NCBI GenBank assembly: GCA_966185765.1
Contig: CBIFVZ010000127.1
Span: 1-6,928 of the forward strand
Length of the DNA stretch: 6,928 nucleotides
From: CBIFVZ01 sp966185765
Lineage (GTDB): Bacteria > Pseudomonadota > Gammaproteobacteria > Enterobacterales > Enterobacteriaceae
Direction of reading: 5' to 3'
The position numbers and the translations under genes were made by a program. Below are positions 1 to 5,581 of the stretch, one piece after another. How positions within the stretch are numbered: position 1 is the first letter of the stretch; each line of letters opens with the position of its first letter. Under the pieces are notes generated by a model. That model did no database searches, was not told the origin of the DNA, and worked only from the letters and a program-made list of their open reading frames with translations.

Positions 1-48
1 GACATACGGATTAACAGTCCGCCGTTCTACCGACTGAACTACAGAGGA
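1..48 (-). tRNA. tRNA-Asn (anticodon GTT), 5' part only
   Basis: The reverse complement of the first 48 bases reads as the 5' two thirds of an enterobacterial tRNA-Asn. It has the acceptor 5' strand TCCTCTG, the D arm containing GTTCAGTCGGTAGAAC, and the anticodon arm with GTT at window positions 13-15. As far as I can recall it is identical to the E. coli asn tRNA over this stretch. The variable loop, T arm and CCA end lie beyond the left window edge. In E. coli a tRNA-Asn gene also lies next to nac, so the context agrees. tRNA-Asn genes are frequent integration sites for islands, but the 3' half usually used for attachment is not visible here. Confidence 0.95.
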
Positions 49-60
49 ATTGTGTTAACC

Positions 61-95
61 GGGCGCATAGTAGCGATGCAGGGCGCGCTTGTCAA
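61..95 (-). promoter_or_regulatory. sigma-70 promoter of tRNA-Asn with GC-rich discriminator
   Basis: On the minus strand a perfect -35 hexamer TTGACA (90-95) is followed after exactly 17 bp by TACTAT (67-72, five of six consensus bases). GCGCCC (61-66) comes directly after that. Such a GC-rich discriminator is typical of stringently controlled stable-RNA promoters. The expected start near position 60 would give a short leader of about 12 nt before the tRNA 5' end at 48. The hexamers are seen directly; stringent control is inferred. Confidence 0.85.
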
Positions 96-144
96 AGCCA
101 GAATAGCGGTGCAGGTACTGTTTGCTGACAAATTCAGCAACGGG

Positions 145-161
145 TGCGCTGTTTTGGTGCA
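145..161. promoter_or_regulatory. NtrC-like enhancer site upstream of nac
   Basis: The 17-mer TGCGCTGTTTTGGTGCA resembles the NtrC dyad TGCACCANNNTGGTGCA: the right half is perfect and the left half matches at four of seven positions. Its centre lies about 131 bp upstream of the predicted sigma-54 start at 284, a usual enhancer distance. A weaker half-site with GGTGCA occurs at 108-113. nac of Klebsiella and E. coli is known to be activated by phosphorylated NtrC with sigma-54, which supports this reading. No binding data are available here. Confidence 0.65.
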
Positions 162-256
162 TCGGTTTACCTTATGGGGCATAGCCTTAAAGCATCAGAT
201 GAAAGGATATATTCTATCTGCCTGTTTTTACGTCACTTCCCGGTGAGTTAACAAAT

Positions 257-273
257 CTGGCAAACATCTTGCA
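257..273 (+). promoter_or_regulatory. sigma-54 (RpoN) promoter of nac
   Basis: CTGGCAAACATCTTGCA fits the -24/-12 consensus YTGGCACGRNNNTTGCW, with the invariant GG at 259-260 and GC at 271-272 spaced correctly. Transcription should begin near 284, leaving a leader of about 37 nt before the nac ATG. This is the expected promoter class, since nac is the classic Ntr-controlled regulator that couples sigma-54 control to sigma-70 operons. An AT-rich stretch at 207-217 lies between enhancer and promoter, where Nac autorepression has been described in Klebsiella, but I could not fit a clear Nac consensus to it. Confidence 0.85.
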
Positions 274-320
274 CTCATCCTGGTACGCAGCGTGCGCTGT
301 TATCCCGTTCAGGAGGCAAT

Positions 321-1238
321 ATGAATCTCAGACGTCTGAAGTACTTCGTGAAAATCGTCGATATCGGTAGCCTGACCCAGGCCGCTGAGGTTTTGCATAT
401 CGCACAACCGGCGCTGAGCCAACAGGTGGCTACCCTTGAAGGTGAACTCAATCAGCTGTTGCTAAACCGCACGCGGCGCGGCGTGACGCCCACCGAAGCC
501 GGGAAAATACTCTATACCCACGCACGCACCATCCTGCGCCAGTGCGAACAGGCGCAACTGGCGGTGAACAATATCGGTCAGCCCCTGCGTGGGCAGGTAT
601 CAATAGGGCTGGCTCCGGGTACGGCGGCATGTTCCGTTACCATGCCGTTGTTGCAGGCAGTGCGGGCGGAGTTGCCAGAAGTGCAGGTGTTTTTGCATGA
701 AAACAGCGGCTCGGTACTTAACGACAAACTGTTAAACGGGCAGCTGGATATGGCGGTACTTTACGACAGAGCGCCCACGGCCGGGATTATCAGCCAGACG
801 TTGTTAAAAGAAGACCTGTTTCTGGTAGGCACACGGGATTGCCCGGGGACCAGCGTTGATCTTGCTACGGTAGCGCAAATGAGTCTTTTCATGCCGCGTG
901 ACTACAGCGCAGTGCGCCGGCGCGTGGACGAGGCGCTGTCGCTGCGCAGGTTGAGTGCGCGGGTTATTGGGGAAATCGAATCTGTCGCGACCATGACAGC
1001 GGCTATCGCCAGTGGTATGGGGATGACCATACTGCCGGAATCGGCGGCGCGTGCGTTATCGGGTACCACTAATGGCTGGATGGCACGCATCACCTCACCA
1101 ACCCTGAACCTGCCGTTGTCGATTAATTTGTCGGCGCGGCTGTCGCTGTCACCACAGAGTCAGGCTGTAAAGGATATTCTGCTGTCGCTGGTGAGCCGCC
1201 CGATGCTGGAAAACCGCGAGTTAATGCTGGTGGGATAA
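321..1238 (+). CDS. nac: Nac, LysR-type nitrogen assimilation control regulator
   Basis: This 305-residue LysR-type regulator is cytoplasmic. Under nitrogen limitation it adjusts sigma-70 promoters of nitrogen-source and assimilation genes, and no small co-inducer is needed in known members. The N-terminus (MNLRRLKYFVKIVDIGSLTQ) and the winged helix-turn-helix around residues 18-37 (AAEVLHIAQPALSQQVA) are close to E. coli and Klebsiella Nac as I remember them. The length equals the usual 305 residues. An effector-domain fold spans about residues 90-300, with the conserved patch ASGMGMTILPE at 230-240. Leucines at 111 and 125, which I recall as important for tetramer formation in Klebsiella Nac, are present. 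The ATG at 321 is preceded by AGGAGG at 311-316. Control by the sigma-54 promoter and NtrC-like site upstream fits. cbl follows on the same strand, as in E. coli. Confidence 0.96.
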   Translation: MNLRRLKYFVKIVDIGSLTQAAEVLHIAQPALSQQVATLEGELNQLLLNRTRRGVTPTEAGKILYTHARTILRQCEQAQLAVNNIGQPLRGQVSIGLAPGTAACSVTMPLLQAVRAELPEVQVFLHENSGSVLNDKLLNGQLDMAVLYDRAPTAGIISQTLLKEDLFLVGTRDCPGTSVDLATVAQMSLFMPRDYSAVRRRVDEALSLRRLSARVIGEIESVATMTAAIASGMGMTILPESAARALSGTTNGWMARITSPTLNLPLSINLSARLSLSPQSQAVKDILLSLVSRPMLENRELMLVG

Positions 1239-1344
1239 ATCAGAGGGCTTATGCCTTATCAGAATAATATGAATTTTTTTATTATTTTATATTCAGTGGC
1301 GCTGCTTTAACAATGTCGCTACATCACTGGGTAGTGGAGGCGGC
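1239..1344 (+). other. nac-cbl gap, AT-rich, possible cbl promoter region
   Basis: The 106 bp between nac and cbl contain a markedly AT-rich core around 1260-1293. An inverted repeat AATAATA (1263-1269) / TATTATT (1280-1286) can form only a weak stem without GC pairs, so it is not a convincing terminator. TATATT at 1288-1293 could serve as a -10 hexamer without a good -35, as expected for an activator-dependent promoter. In E. coli, cbl is activated by CysB and is also reached by transcription from nac. CysB sites are too degenerate to place by eye. TGGAGG at 1335-1340 is the cbl ribosome binding site. Confidence 0.4.
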
Positions 1345-2283
1345 GTGAACTTCCAGCAATTAAAAATTATCCGCGAGGCAGCGCGGTGCGACTTCAATCT
1401 GACCGAAGTGGCCGCCACGCTGTATACCTCACAATCAGGCGTGAGTCGGCATATCCGCGAACTGGAAGAGGAGCTGGGCGTAGAGCTGTTTATTCGTCGC
1501 GGCAAGCGCCTGCTGGGGATGACGGAACCTGGCAAGGCGCTGCTCACCAGCGCTGAGCGCATTCTCAATGAAGCGGGTAATGTGCGTCGGCTGGCGGAGC
1601 TATTTAGCGATGACGCTTCCGGTGTGCTCACCATTGCAACAACCCACACGCAGGCGCGTTATAGCTTGCCTGCGGTGATAAAAACCTTCCGTGAGCATTA
1701 TCCAGGTGTGCGTCTGGAGCTTATCCAGGGCACGCCCGCTGAGATTGATGCCTTGCTCCAAAGCGGTGCGGCAGATATCGGGATTGCCAGCGAGCGGTTG
1801 AATAACGATCCCGAGCTGGTGGCCTATCCGTGGTTGCGCTGGCATCACAGCCTGCTGTTGCCGCAGGGGCATCCGTTGTGCAACATATCGCCTCTCACCC
1901 TCGAGGATATTGCCGCGTGGCCGCTGGTAACGTACCGGCAGGGGGTGACCGGGCGCTCGCGTATTGATGAGGCGTTTATGCGCCGCGGACTGACGCCAGA
2001 TGTGGTGCTGAGTGCACAGGACTCAGACGTGATCCGCACTTACGTGGAGCTTGGTCTGGGCATTGGTCTGGTTGCGGAGCTGGCGGCGGGCATTGAGGAT
2101 GACAATCTGGTGCAGCGTGATACGCATCATTTGTTTGGCGCGAATACCGTCTGGCTCGGATTGCGTCGCGGCCAGCTTCAGCGTAATTACGTCTGGCGTT
2201 TTATTGGCCTGTGTAACCCGTCGCTGAGCGCAGAAGAGATAAAACGCCAGGCGTTGACCGGTGAGCCGGATTACCAGATTTAA
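1345..2283 (+). CDS. cbl: Cbl, CysB-like LysR regulator of alternative sulfur use
   Basis: This 312-residue LysR regulator belongs to the CysB/Cbl group. In E. coli, Cbl activates the tau and ssu operons for taurine and alkanesulfonate use during sulfate starvation, and adenosine phosphosulfate counteracts it. The start (MNFQQLKIIREAARCDFNLT) and helix-turn-helix (residues about 19-38, TSQSGVSRHI) match Cbl. The effector domain has ATTHTQARYSLP at 98-109; T100, T102 and Q103 correspond to sulfate-binding positions of CysB, and T202 lies in GVTGRSRI. The end DYQI is shared with E. coli Cbl, but the protein is about four residues shorter just before it. The start is GTG, chosen because it gives the family N-terminus and has TGGAGG four bases upstream. 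CysB itself is less likely because of the adjacent nac and the closer Cbl match. Confidence 0.93.
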   Translation: MNFQQLKIIREAARCDFNLTEVAATLYTSQSGVSRHIRELEEELGVELFIRRGKRLLGMTEPGKALLTSAERILNEAGNVRRLAELFSDDASGVLTIATTHTQARYSLPAVIKTFREHYPGVRLELIQGTPAEIDALLQSGAADIGIASERLNNDPELVAYPWLRWHHSLLLPQGHPLCNISPLTLEDIAAWPLVTYRQGVTGRSRIDEAFMRRGLTPDVVLSAQDSDVIRTYVELGLGIGLVAELAAGIEDDNLVQRDTHHLFGANTVWLGLRRGQLQRNYVWRFIGLCNPSLSAEEIKRQALTGEPDYQI

Positions 2284-2385
2284 CCTGTATACCAGACTCA
2301 GGGCACCAGCGCGCCCTTAGCCCGGACAGTAGGTAGTAGGTACGCTGGTATGAACGGCTTGCAGCGCTAACCTGCTTTGTCTGAA
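2284..2385. other. Convergent cbl/ygbI junction without a clear terminator
   Basis: This 102-bp gap separates two convergent genes. An inverted repeat ATACCAG (2289-2295) / CTGGTAT (2345-2351) encloses about 50 bases, inside which AGGGC (2300-2304) can pair with GCCCT (2313-2317). Neither stem is followed by a T-run on either strand, so no standard rho-independent terminator is supported. No remnant of the tRNA-Asn sequence is visible here, so there is no sign of an attachment site at the junction. Confidence 0.45.
2329..2342. repeat. Tandem 7-bp repeat GTAGGTA x2
   Basis: Two perfect head-to-tail copies of GTAGGTA (2329-2335 and 2336-2342) sit in the gap between cbl and the DeoR-type gene. 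No function can be assigned; replication slippage is the simplest explanation. Confidence 0.7.
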
Positions 2386-3147
2386 TCATTCGGCTCTGAA
2401 TATCTCACAGGCATGCTTAGTAATATGCGCGTAAGCGGTATCGGAAAGATGCCTGTCGGTGATAATGCTGGTAAAGCGTGAAATAGGCAGCGCCATAAAG
2501 GTGGCAACCTGATTAAATTTAGAGCTGTCGCACAGCAAAATATTCTGATTACTCACCCGGCTTACCGTTTCTTTCACCGGGACTTTGTTCTCATCGGGTG
2601 TGAAAATCCCGCGGAAATCCCAACTGCTCGCAGAGATAAACGCTGTGTCTATCGCCAGGTGGCGCAGTGTGCGGGCGGCAGACTCACCTACGCAGGAGCG
2701 GTTTTCACGGCACACGGCACCACCGGTGTGGATAACCTGACACTGGCCGGATTCAATTAAAAGACTGGTGATTTCAAAGTCGTTGGTGACAATCTGTAAG
2801 TCGCTGCGCTCAAGCAACTCGCGTGCCAGTGCCAGAGTAGTCGTCCCGGCATCCAGGTAAATGCAGCTACCCTTAGTAATGCGGCTGGCTGCCAGCTTGC
2901 CGATAGCTTCTTTTTCTGCGCTGAACAACGTGCTTTTGATTAAATGGCTTGGCTCTGTTGCCAGGCGGCTTGCTGAGCGCACACCGCCGGTGACGCTGAC
3001 CAGCAGACGCTGTTCTTCGAGCTTAGCGATATCGCGCCGAATAGTCATGTGCGATACGCCCAGCGTTTCTACCAGTTCATTAATGCTGACTACGCCACGC
3101 TGAGCCAGCACTTCCAGGATTTTTTGATGACGTTCAACCGGAATCAA
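2386..3147 (-). CDS. ygbI: DeoR-family repressor (YgbI type) of the tetronate operon
   Basis: This 253-residue protein has the normal length and layout of a DeoR/GlpR repressor. An N-terminal winged helix-turn-helix (residues 6-57) carries the signature VSHMTIRRDI at 31-40. A C-terminal sugar-phosphate sensing domain has LDAGTTT (98-104), TND (121-123), TGG (141-143) and CDSSK (206-210). Such proteins usually bind a phosphorylated intermediate and then release their operator. It is divergent from the ltnD operon, the arrangement of E. coli ygbI-ygbJKLMN, so it probably represses that operon and itself. The start is a TTG at 3145-3147: it gives the family N-terminus MIPVERHQ, is preceded by AGAGGGA seven bases away, and no in-frame ATG occurs upstream before a stop. 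The family is certain; the effector and exact targets are inferred from context. Confidence 0.9.
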   Translation of the reverse strand: MIPVERHQKILEVLAQRGVVSINELVETLGVSHMTIRRDIAKLEEQRLLVSVTGGVRSASRLATEPSHLIKSTLFSAEKEAIGKLAASRITKGSCIYLDAGTTTLALARELLERSDLQIVTNDFEITSLLIESGQCQVIHTGGAVCRENRSCVGESAARTLRHLAIDTAFISASSWDFRGIFTPDENKVPVKETVSRVSNQNILLCDSSKFNQVATFMALPISRFTSIITDRHLSDTAYAHITKHACEIFRAE

Positions 3148-3154
3148 AAGCTTA

Positions 3155-3161
3155 TCCCTCT
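3155..3161 (-). promoter_or_regulatory. Ribosome binding site deciding the TTG start of ygbI
   Basis: On the minus strand AGAGGGA lies seven bases before TTG (3145-3147). An ATG a little further upstream (3166-3168) is out of frame, and the reading frame of the gene closes with a TGA upstream of that, so TTG is the best supported start. Confidence 0.75.
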
Positions 3162-3168
3162 TACCATT

Positions 3169-3176
3169 TTTTCACA
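3169..3176 (+). promoter_or_regulatory. TTCACA repeat in front of ygbI, possible operator
   Basis: TTTTCACA is a variant of the AATTCACA motif found three more times in this intergenic region. It lies just upstream of the ygbI ribosome binding site, where a bound repressor could act on ygbI itself. It is the weakest of the four copies. Confidence 0.35.
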
Positions 3177-3254
3177 TGCCATCTGATGTCTCCCGCGCGC
3201 GTCACAGTGCCACTTAACACTTTTGCGCATAATCCCGTGGTTAATGTTTGATTT

Positions 3255-3264
3255 TAACGCGTTA
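3255..3264. repeat. Perfect palindrome TAACGCGTTA in the ygbI-ltnD region
   Basis: TAACGCGTTA is a 10-bp perfect palindrome in the middle of the divergent control region. On the minus strand it abuts TAAAAT (3251-3256), a possible -10 hexamer for ygbI with a poor -35 (CTGTTA at 3274-3279, 17-bp spacing). Several TTAAC or TTAAT words surround it. It could be an operator for a second regulator, but no specific protein can be named. Confidence 0.4.
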
Positions 3265-3290
3265 CAGGTTATTTAACAGCCTGGGTAGCG

Positions 3291-3298
3291 TGTGAATT
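3291..3298 (-). promoter_or_regulatory. AATTCACA repeat, distal operator candidate
   Basis: TGTGAATT on the plus strand is AATTCACA on the minus strand, an exact inverted copy of the motif at 3391-3398. Its centre is about 49 bp from the next copy at 3340-3347. With one more base on the outer side it pairs as the inverted repeat GTGTGAAT (3290-3297) / ATTCACAC (3341-3348). Spacing near five helical turns would allow looping between bound repressors. Confidence 0.45.
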
Positions 3299-3318
3299 TT
3301 TTATAAACCACTTTCTCT

Positions 3319-3340
3319 ATACGTGATGCTTGTCACTTAT
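3319..3340. promoter_or_regulatory. CRP-like binding site upstream of ltnD
   Basis: CGTGA (3322-3326), six bases, then TCACT (3333-3337) form a dyad close to the CRP core TGTGA-N6-TCACA, with four of five matches in each arm. The centre (3329.5) lies 41.5 bp upstream of the start predicted from the -10 hexamer TATTCT at 3359-3364, exactly the class II CRP geometry. Catabolite control would suit a sugar acid pathway. This is a prediction from pattern and distance. Confidence 0.55.
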
Positions 3341-3347
3341 ATTCACA
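3336..3347 (+). promoter_or_regulatory. 12-mer operator candidate overlapping the CRP-like site
   Basis: CTTATATTCACA is repeated with a single mismatch as CTTAAATTCACA at 3387-3398, 51 bp downstream. This copy overlaps the right edge of the CRP-like site and the -35 area of the predicted ltnD promoter, so a repressor bound here would block both activator and polymerase. The likely ligand is the divergently encoded DeoR-type repressor. Confidence 0.5.
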
Positions 3348-3358
3348 CCGAAGGCTCG

Positions 3359-3364
3359 TATTCT
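3359..3364 (+). promoter_or_regulatory. Predicted -10 element of the ltnD operon
   Basis: TATTCT matches four of six bases of TATAAT, and no good -35 hexamer is present at 16-18 bp, as expected for an activator-dependent promoter. The implied start is near 3371, giving a leader of about 38 nt. A second, weaker possibility is TAAATT at 3379-3384, which would place the CRP-like site near -61.5 (class I). Confidence 0.4.
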
Positions 3365-3386
3365 ACCACAATGGAACATAAATTAA

Positions 3387-3398
3387 CTTAAATTCACA
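3387..3398 (+). promoter_or_regulatory. 12-mer operator candidate in the ltnD leader
   Basis: CTTAAATTCACA is the near-identical partner of 3336-3347. It lies in the predicted 5' leader and its end abuts the ltnD ribosome binding sequence AAGGTGG (3398-3404). A repressor here could act as a roadblock and cooperate with the upstream copies. Confidence 0.5.
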
Positions 3399-3408
3399 AG
3401 GTGGCGTT

Positions 3409-4320
3409 ATGTCTGCACACTACAATGTCTGCGTTATAGGTCTGGGGTCGATGGGTATGGGGGCTGCGCGCTCCTGTATTCAGGCAGGTTTGAATACCTG
3501 GGGCGTGGATATCAATCCCCAGTCATGCCAGGCACTGCTGGAGGCGGGGGCGAAAGGCGCGGGGAGTAATCCGGTGGAGTTTGCCCCTGAGCTGGATGCC
3601 GTTGTACTGCTGGTGGTCAATGCTGCGCAGGTTAACGCCATTCTGTTTGGTGAGAATGCGCTGGCACCGCACCTTAAGCCCGGTACGGCAGTGATGGTGT
3701 CTTCCACGATTTCTGCTGATGATGCCTGCAAAATTGCTGAGCGCCTGACACAACATGGGGTGCTGATGCTGGATGCGCCGGTATCCGGTGGGGCCATTAA
3801 AGCCGCGCAGGGCGATATGACAGTTATGGCGTCTGGCGCACAGGAGGCATTTACGTGCCTTGAGCCGGTGTTAAATGCCGTGGCGGGTAAGGTCTATCGT
3901 ATTGGTAGCGAGATTGGTAAAGGCTCAACGGTAAAAATTGTGCATCAGCTGCTTGCGGGTGTGCATATTGCGGTGGCCGCAGAAGCTATGGCGCTGGCCG
4001 CCAGAGCGGGTATCCCGCTGGATACCATGTATGACGTGGTCACTCATGCTGCAGGTAACTCCTGGATGTTTGAAAACCGTATGCAGCATGTGCTGGATGG
4101 CGACTACACGCCGAAATCAGCCGTGGACATTTTTGTGAAGGATTTGGGGCTGGTAAGTGAAACCGCCCGCACGCTCAAGTTCCCGCTGCCGCTCGCCAGC
4201 ACAGCGCTCAACATGTTTACCTCAGCAAGCAATGCTGGCTTTGGGCGTGAAGATGACAGTGCGGTGATCAAAACATTTTCCGGCATTACCCTGCCTGGCG
4301 CAAAAGGTGAGGAGGCATAA
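3409..4320 (+). CDS. ltnD: L-threonate dehydrogenase (LtnD/YgbJ)
   Basis: This 303-residue beta-hydroxyacid dehydrogenase in E. coli oxidises L-threonate to the 2-oxo acid with NAD+. The N-terminal Rossmann fold shows GLGSMG at 11-16. Aspartate 34 at the end of the second beta strand (GVDIN) favours NAD+ over NADP+. The substrate-binding motif DAPVSGG is at 122-128. The catalytic lysine is K176 in GSTVKIVHQ; the usual two asparagines three and four residues after it are H179 and Q180, as in E. coli YgbJ as I recall it. The central stretch from about 205 to 250 (MYDVVTHAAGNSWMFENRMQ and onward) is nearly identical to YgbJ from memory. The ATG follows AAGGTGG. It is the first gene of the operon; its stop lies one base before the otnK start, with the otnK ribosome binding site inside its 3' end. 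A tartronate semialdehyde reductase is less likely given the neighbours. Confidence 0.93.
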   Translation: MSAHYNVCVIGLGSMGMGAARSCIQAGLNTWGVDINPQSCQALLEAGAKGAGSNPVEFAPELDAVVLLVVNAAQVNAILFGENALAPHLKPGTAVMVSSTISADDACKIAERLTQHGVLMLDAPVSGGAIKAAQGDMTVMASGAQEAFTCLEPVLNAVAGKVYRIGSEIGKGSTVKIVHQLLAGVHIAVAAEAMALAARAGIPLDTMYDVVTHAAGNSWMFENRMQHVLDGDYTPKSAVDIFVKDLGLVSETARTLKFPLPLASTALNMFTSASNAGFGREDDSAVIKTFSGITLPGAKGEEA

Positions 4321-4321
4321 C

Positions 4322-5581
4322 ATGCATCTTGGCGTTATTGCAGATGACTTTACAGGAGCGACCGACATTGCCAGCTTTCTGGTGATTAACGGTATGTCCA
4401 CGGTACAGCTTAACGGCGTACCGGCGAAAGACACGCAGATTGACAGTGATGCGGTGGTTATCAGCCTCAAAAGCCGTTCATGCCCGGTTGAAACGGCGGT
4501 GAGCGATTCGCTTGCTGCGCTGAAGTGGCTACAACAGCAGGGCTGCCAGCAGTTTTATTTCAAATATTGCTCCACGTTCGACAGCACGGCGCAGGGCAAT
4601 ATTGGCCCGGTACTGGATGCGCTGTTAGCTGAACTCGGTGAAAGCCAGACGGTTATCTCCCCGGCGTTACCGGTTAACGGGCGTACCGTCTACCAGGGTT
4701 ACCTGTTTGTGGGTGAAACGCTACTCAATGAGTCCGGTATGCGTAATCATCCCGTCACGCCGATGGATGATGCCCATCTTGGGCGGTTGATTGAGCGCCA
4801 GGCGAGCGGCAAAGCGGGGCTTATCCCGTTTGCCGTTGTAAACAGCGGTGCAGAGGCCATACGTGCGCAGCTGCGTGCGCTTAAAGAAACTGATGTGGGC
4901 TACGTGGTGCTGGACGCCCTGACTGAAGAACATCTGGTGGCACAGGGCGCGGCGCTTGATGACATGAAACTGGTGTCGGGTGGGTCAGGGCTGGCGATTG
5001 GGCTGGCGCGCCGCTGGGCGTCACGTCATCCTTCACGTGAAGATAGCGCGCAGGCGGGGCAGCCGGTTGCCGGGCCTGCGGTGGTGTTCTCAGGCTCATG
5101 TTCTGTGATGACCAATGTGCAGGTGGCGGCCTATCAGGCGGTGGCTCCGGCAAAAGCGGTGGATGTGCAGGCCTGCGTGGAAGATGTCTCTGGCTATGCT
5201 GCTTCGCTGTGCGAATGGGTGTGTGCCAATGCGGGAGGCGCGCTTGCTCCAATGGTGTATGCCACCGCAGAGCCGGAGGCCTTAAAACGCATTCAGGCAC
5301 AGTTTGGTCGTGAGAGCAGCAGTATTGTCGAGCAGCTCTTTGCGAAGCTTGCTGCGGCGTTAAAACAGCGTGGATTTACGCGCTTTATTGTCGCAGGTGG
5401 TGAAACCTCCAGCATTGTGGCTCAGACCCTTGACGTGGAAGCGTTCCACATTGGACCGGTCATTTCTCCAGGCGTGCCGTGGGTTCGCGATACCCGCCAG
5501 CCGCTTTCGCTGGCGCTCAAATCCGGTAATTTTGGCGATAAAGACTTTTTTGCCCGCGCTCAACAGGAGTTTGCTGTATGA
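4322..5581 (+). CDS. otnK: 3-oxo-tetronate kinase (OtnK/YgbK, DUF1537 family)
   Basis: This 419-residue kinase of the four-carbon acid sugar kinase family phosphorylates 3-oxo-tetronate with ATP at the 4-position. The N-terminal domain opens with GVIADDFTGATD (4-15), the family hallmark, and has FKYCSTFDST at 80-89. The C-terminal nucleotide-binding domain carries SGGSGLA (219-225), FSGSCS (256-261), VAGGETSS (357-364) and the glycine-rich SGNFG (401-405). The ATG at 4322 is chosen because it gives the family start MHLGVIADDFTG and has AGGAGG (4310-4315) six bases upstream. An in-frame GTG at 4307 would add five residues inside ltnD and destroy that spacing. It is translationally coupled to ltnD (1-nt gap) and to otnC (ATGA overlap). 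A D-threonate kinase (DtnK) is the main alternative, but that enzyme normally sits beside pdxA2, absent here. Confidence 0.92.
   Translation: MHLGVIADDFTGATDIASFLVINGMSTVQLNGVPAKDTQIDSDAVVISLKSRSCPVETAVSDSLAALKWLQQQGCQQFYFKYCSTFDSTAQGNIGPVLDALLAELGESQTVISPALPVNGRTVYQGYLFVGETLLNESGMRNHPVTPMDDAHLGRLIERQASGKAGLIPFAVVNSGAEAIRAQLRALKETDVGYVVLDALTEEHLVAQGAALDDMKLVSGGSGLAIGLARRWASRHPSREDSAQAGQPVAGPAVVFSGSCSVMTNVQVAAYQAVAPAKAVDVQACVEDVSGYAASLCEWVCANAGGALAPMVYATAEPEALKRIQAQFGRESSSIVEQLFAKLAAALKQRGFTRFIVAGGETSSIVAQTLDVEAFHIGPVISPGVPWVRDTRQPLSLALKSGNFGDKDFFARAQQEFAV

Noticed and set aside
55..162. Minus-strand 35-codon open frame (MHQNSAPVAEF...YYAPG) with AAGG before its ATG, ending just before tRNA-Asn.
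   Set aside because: It overlaps the complete tRNA promoter (61-95) and the NtrC-like site (145-161), and transcription from that promoter would start inside its last codons. I recognise no homologue.
207..217. ATATATTCTAT as a Nac autorepression site.
   Set aside because: The position between enhancer and promoter is right, but I could not fit the ATA-N9-TAT spacing or a variant to it, so it is not listed as a site.
52..246. Plus-strand 64-codon open frame starting with GTG.
   Set aside because: It runs through the tRNA promoter and the NtrC-like site, has no ribosome binding site and no recognisable protein features.
1293..1649. Minus-strand 118-codon open frame opposite the start of cbl.
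   Set aside because: It is serine- and arginine-rich low-complexity translation of the antisense strand; cbl on the plus strand is complete and well matched.
3197..3212. TGGCACTGTGACGCGC on the minus strand as a sigma-54 promoter for ygbI.
   Set aside because: The -24 part fits, but the -12 element TTGC is missing at the required spacing.
4307..4321. Upstream GTG start that would extend otnK by five residues (MRRHN).
   Set aside because: The ATG at 4322 has an ideal AGGAGG six bases upstream and gives the family start. The GTG would place that AGGAGG inside the coding sequence.
4881..5300. Minus-strand 139-codon open frame inside otnK.
   Set aside because: It is very rich in proline, arginine and histidine, as expected for the antisense of a GC-rich gene, and the overlapping otnK frame has intact family motifs.
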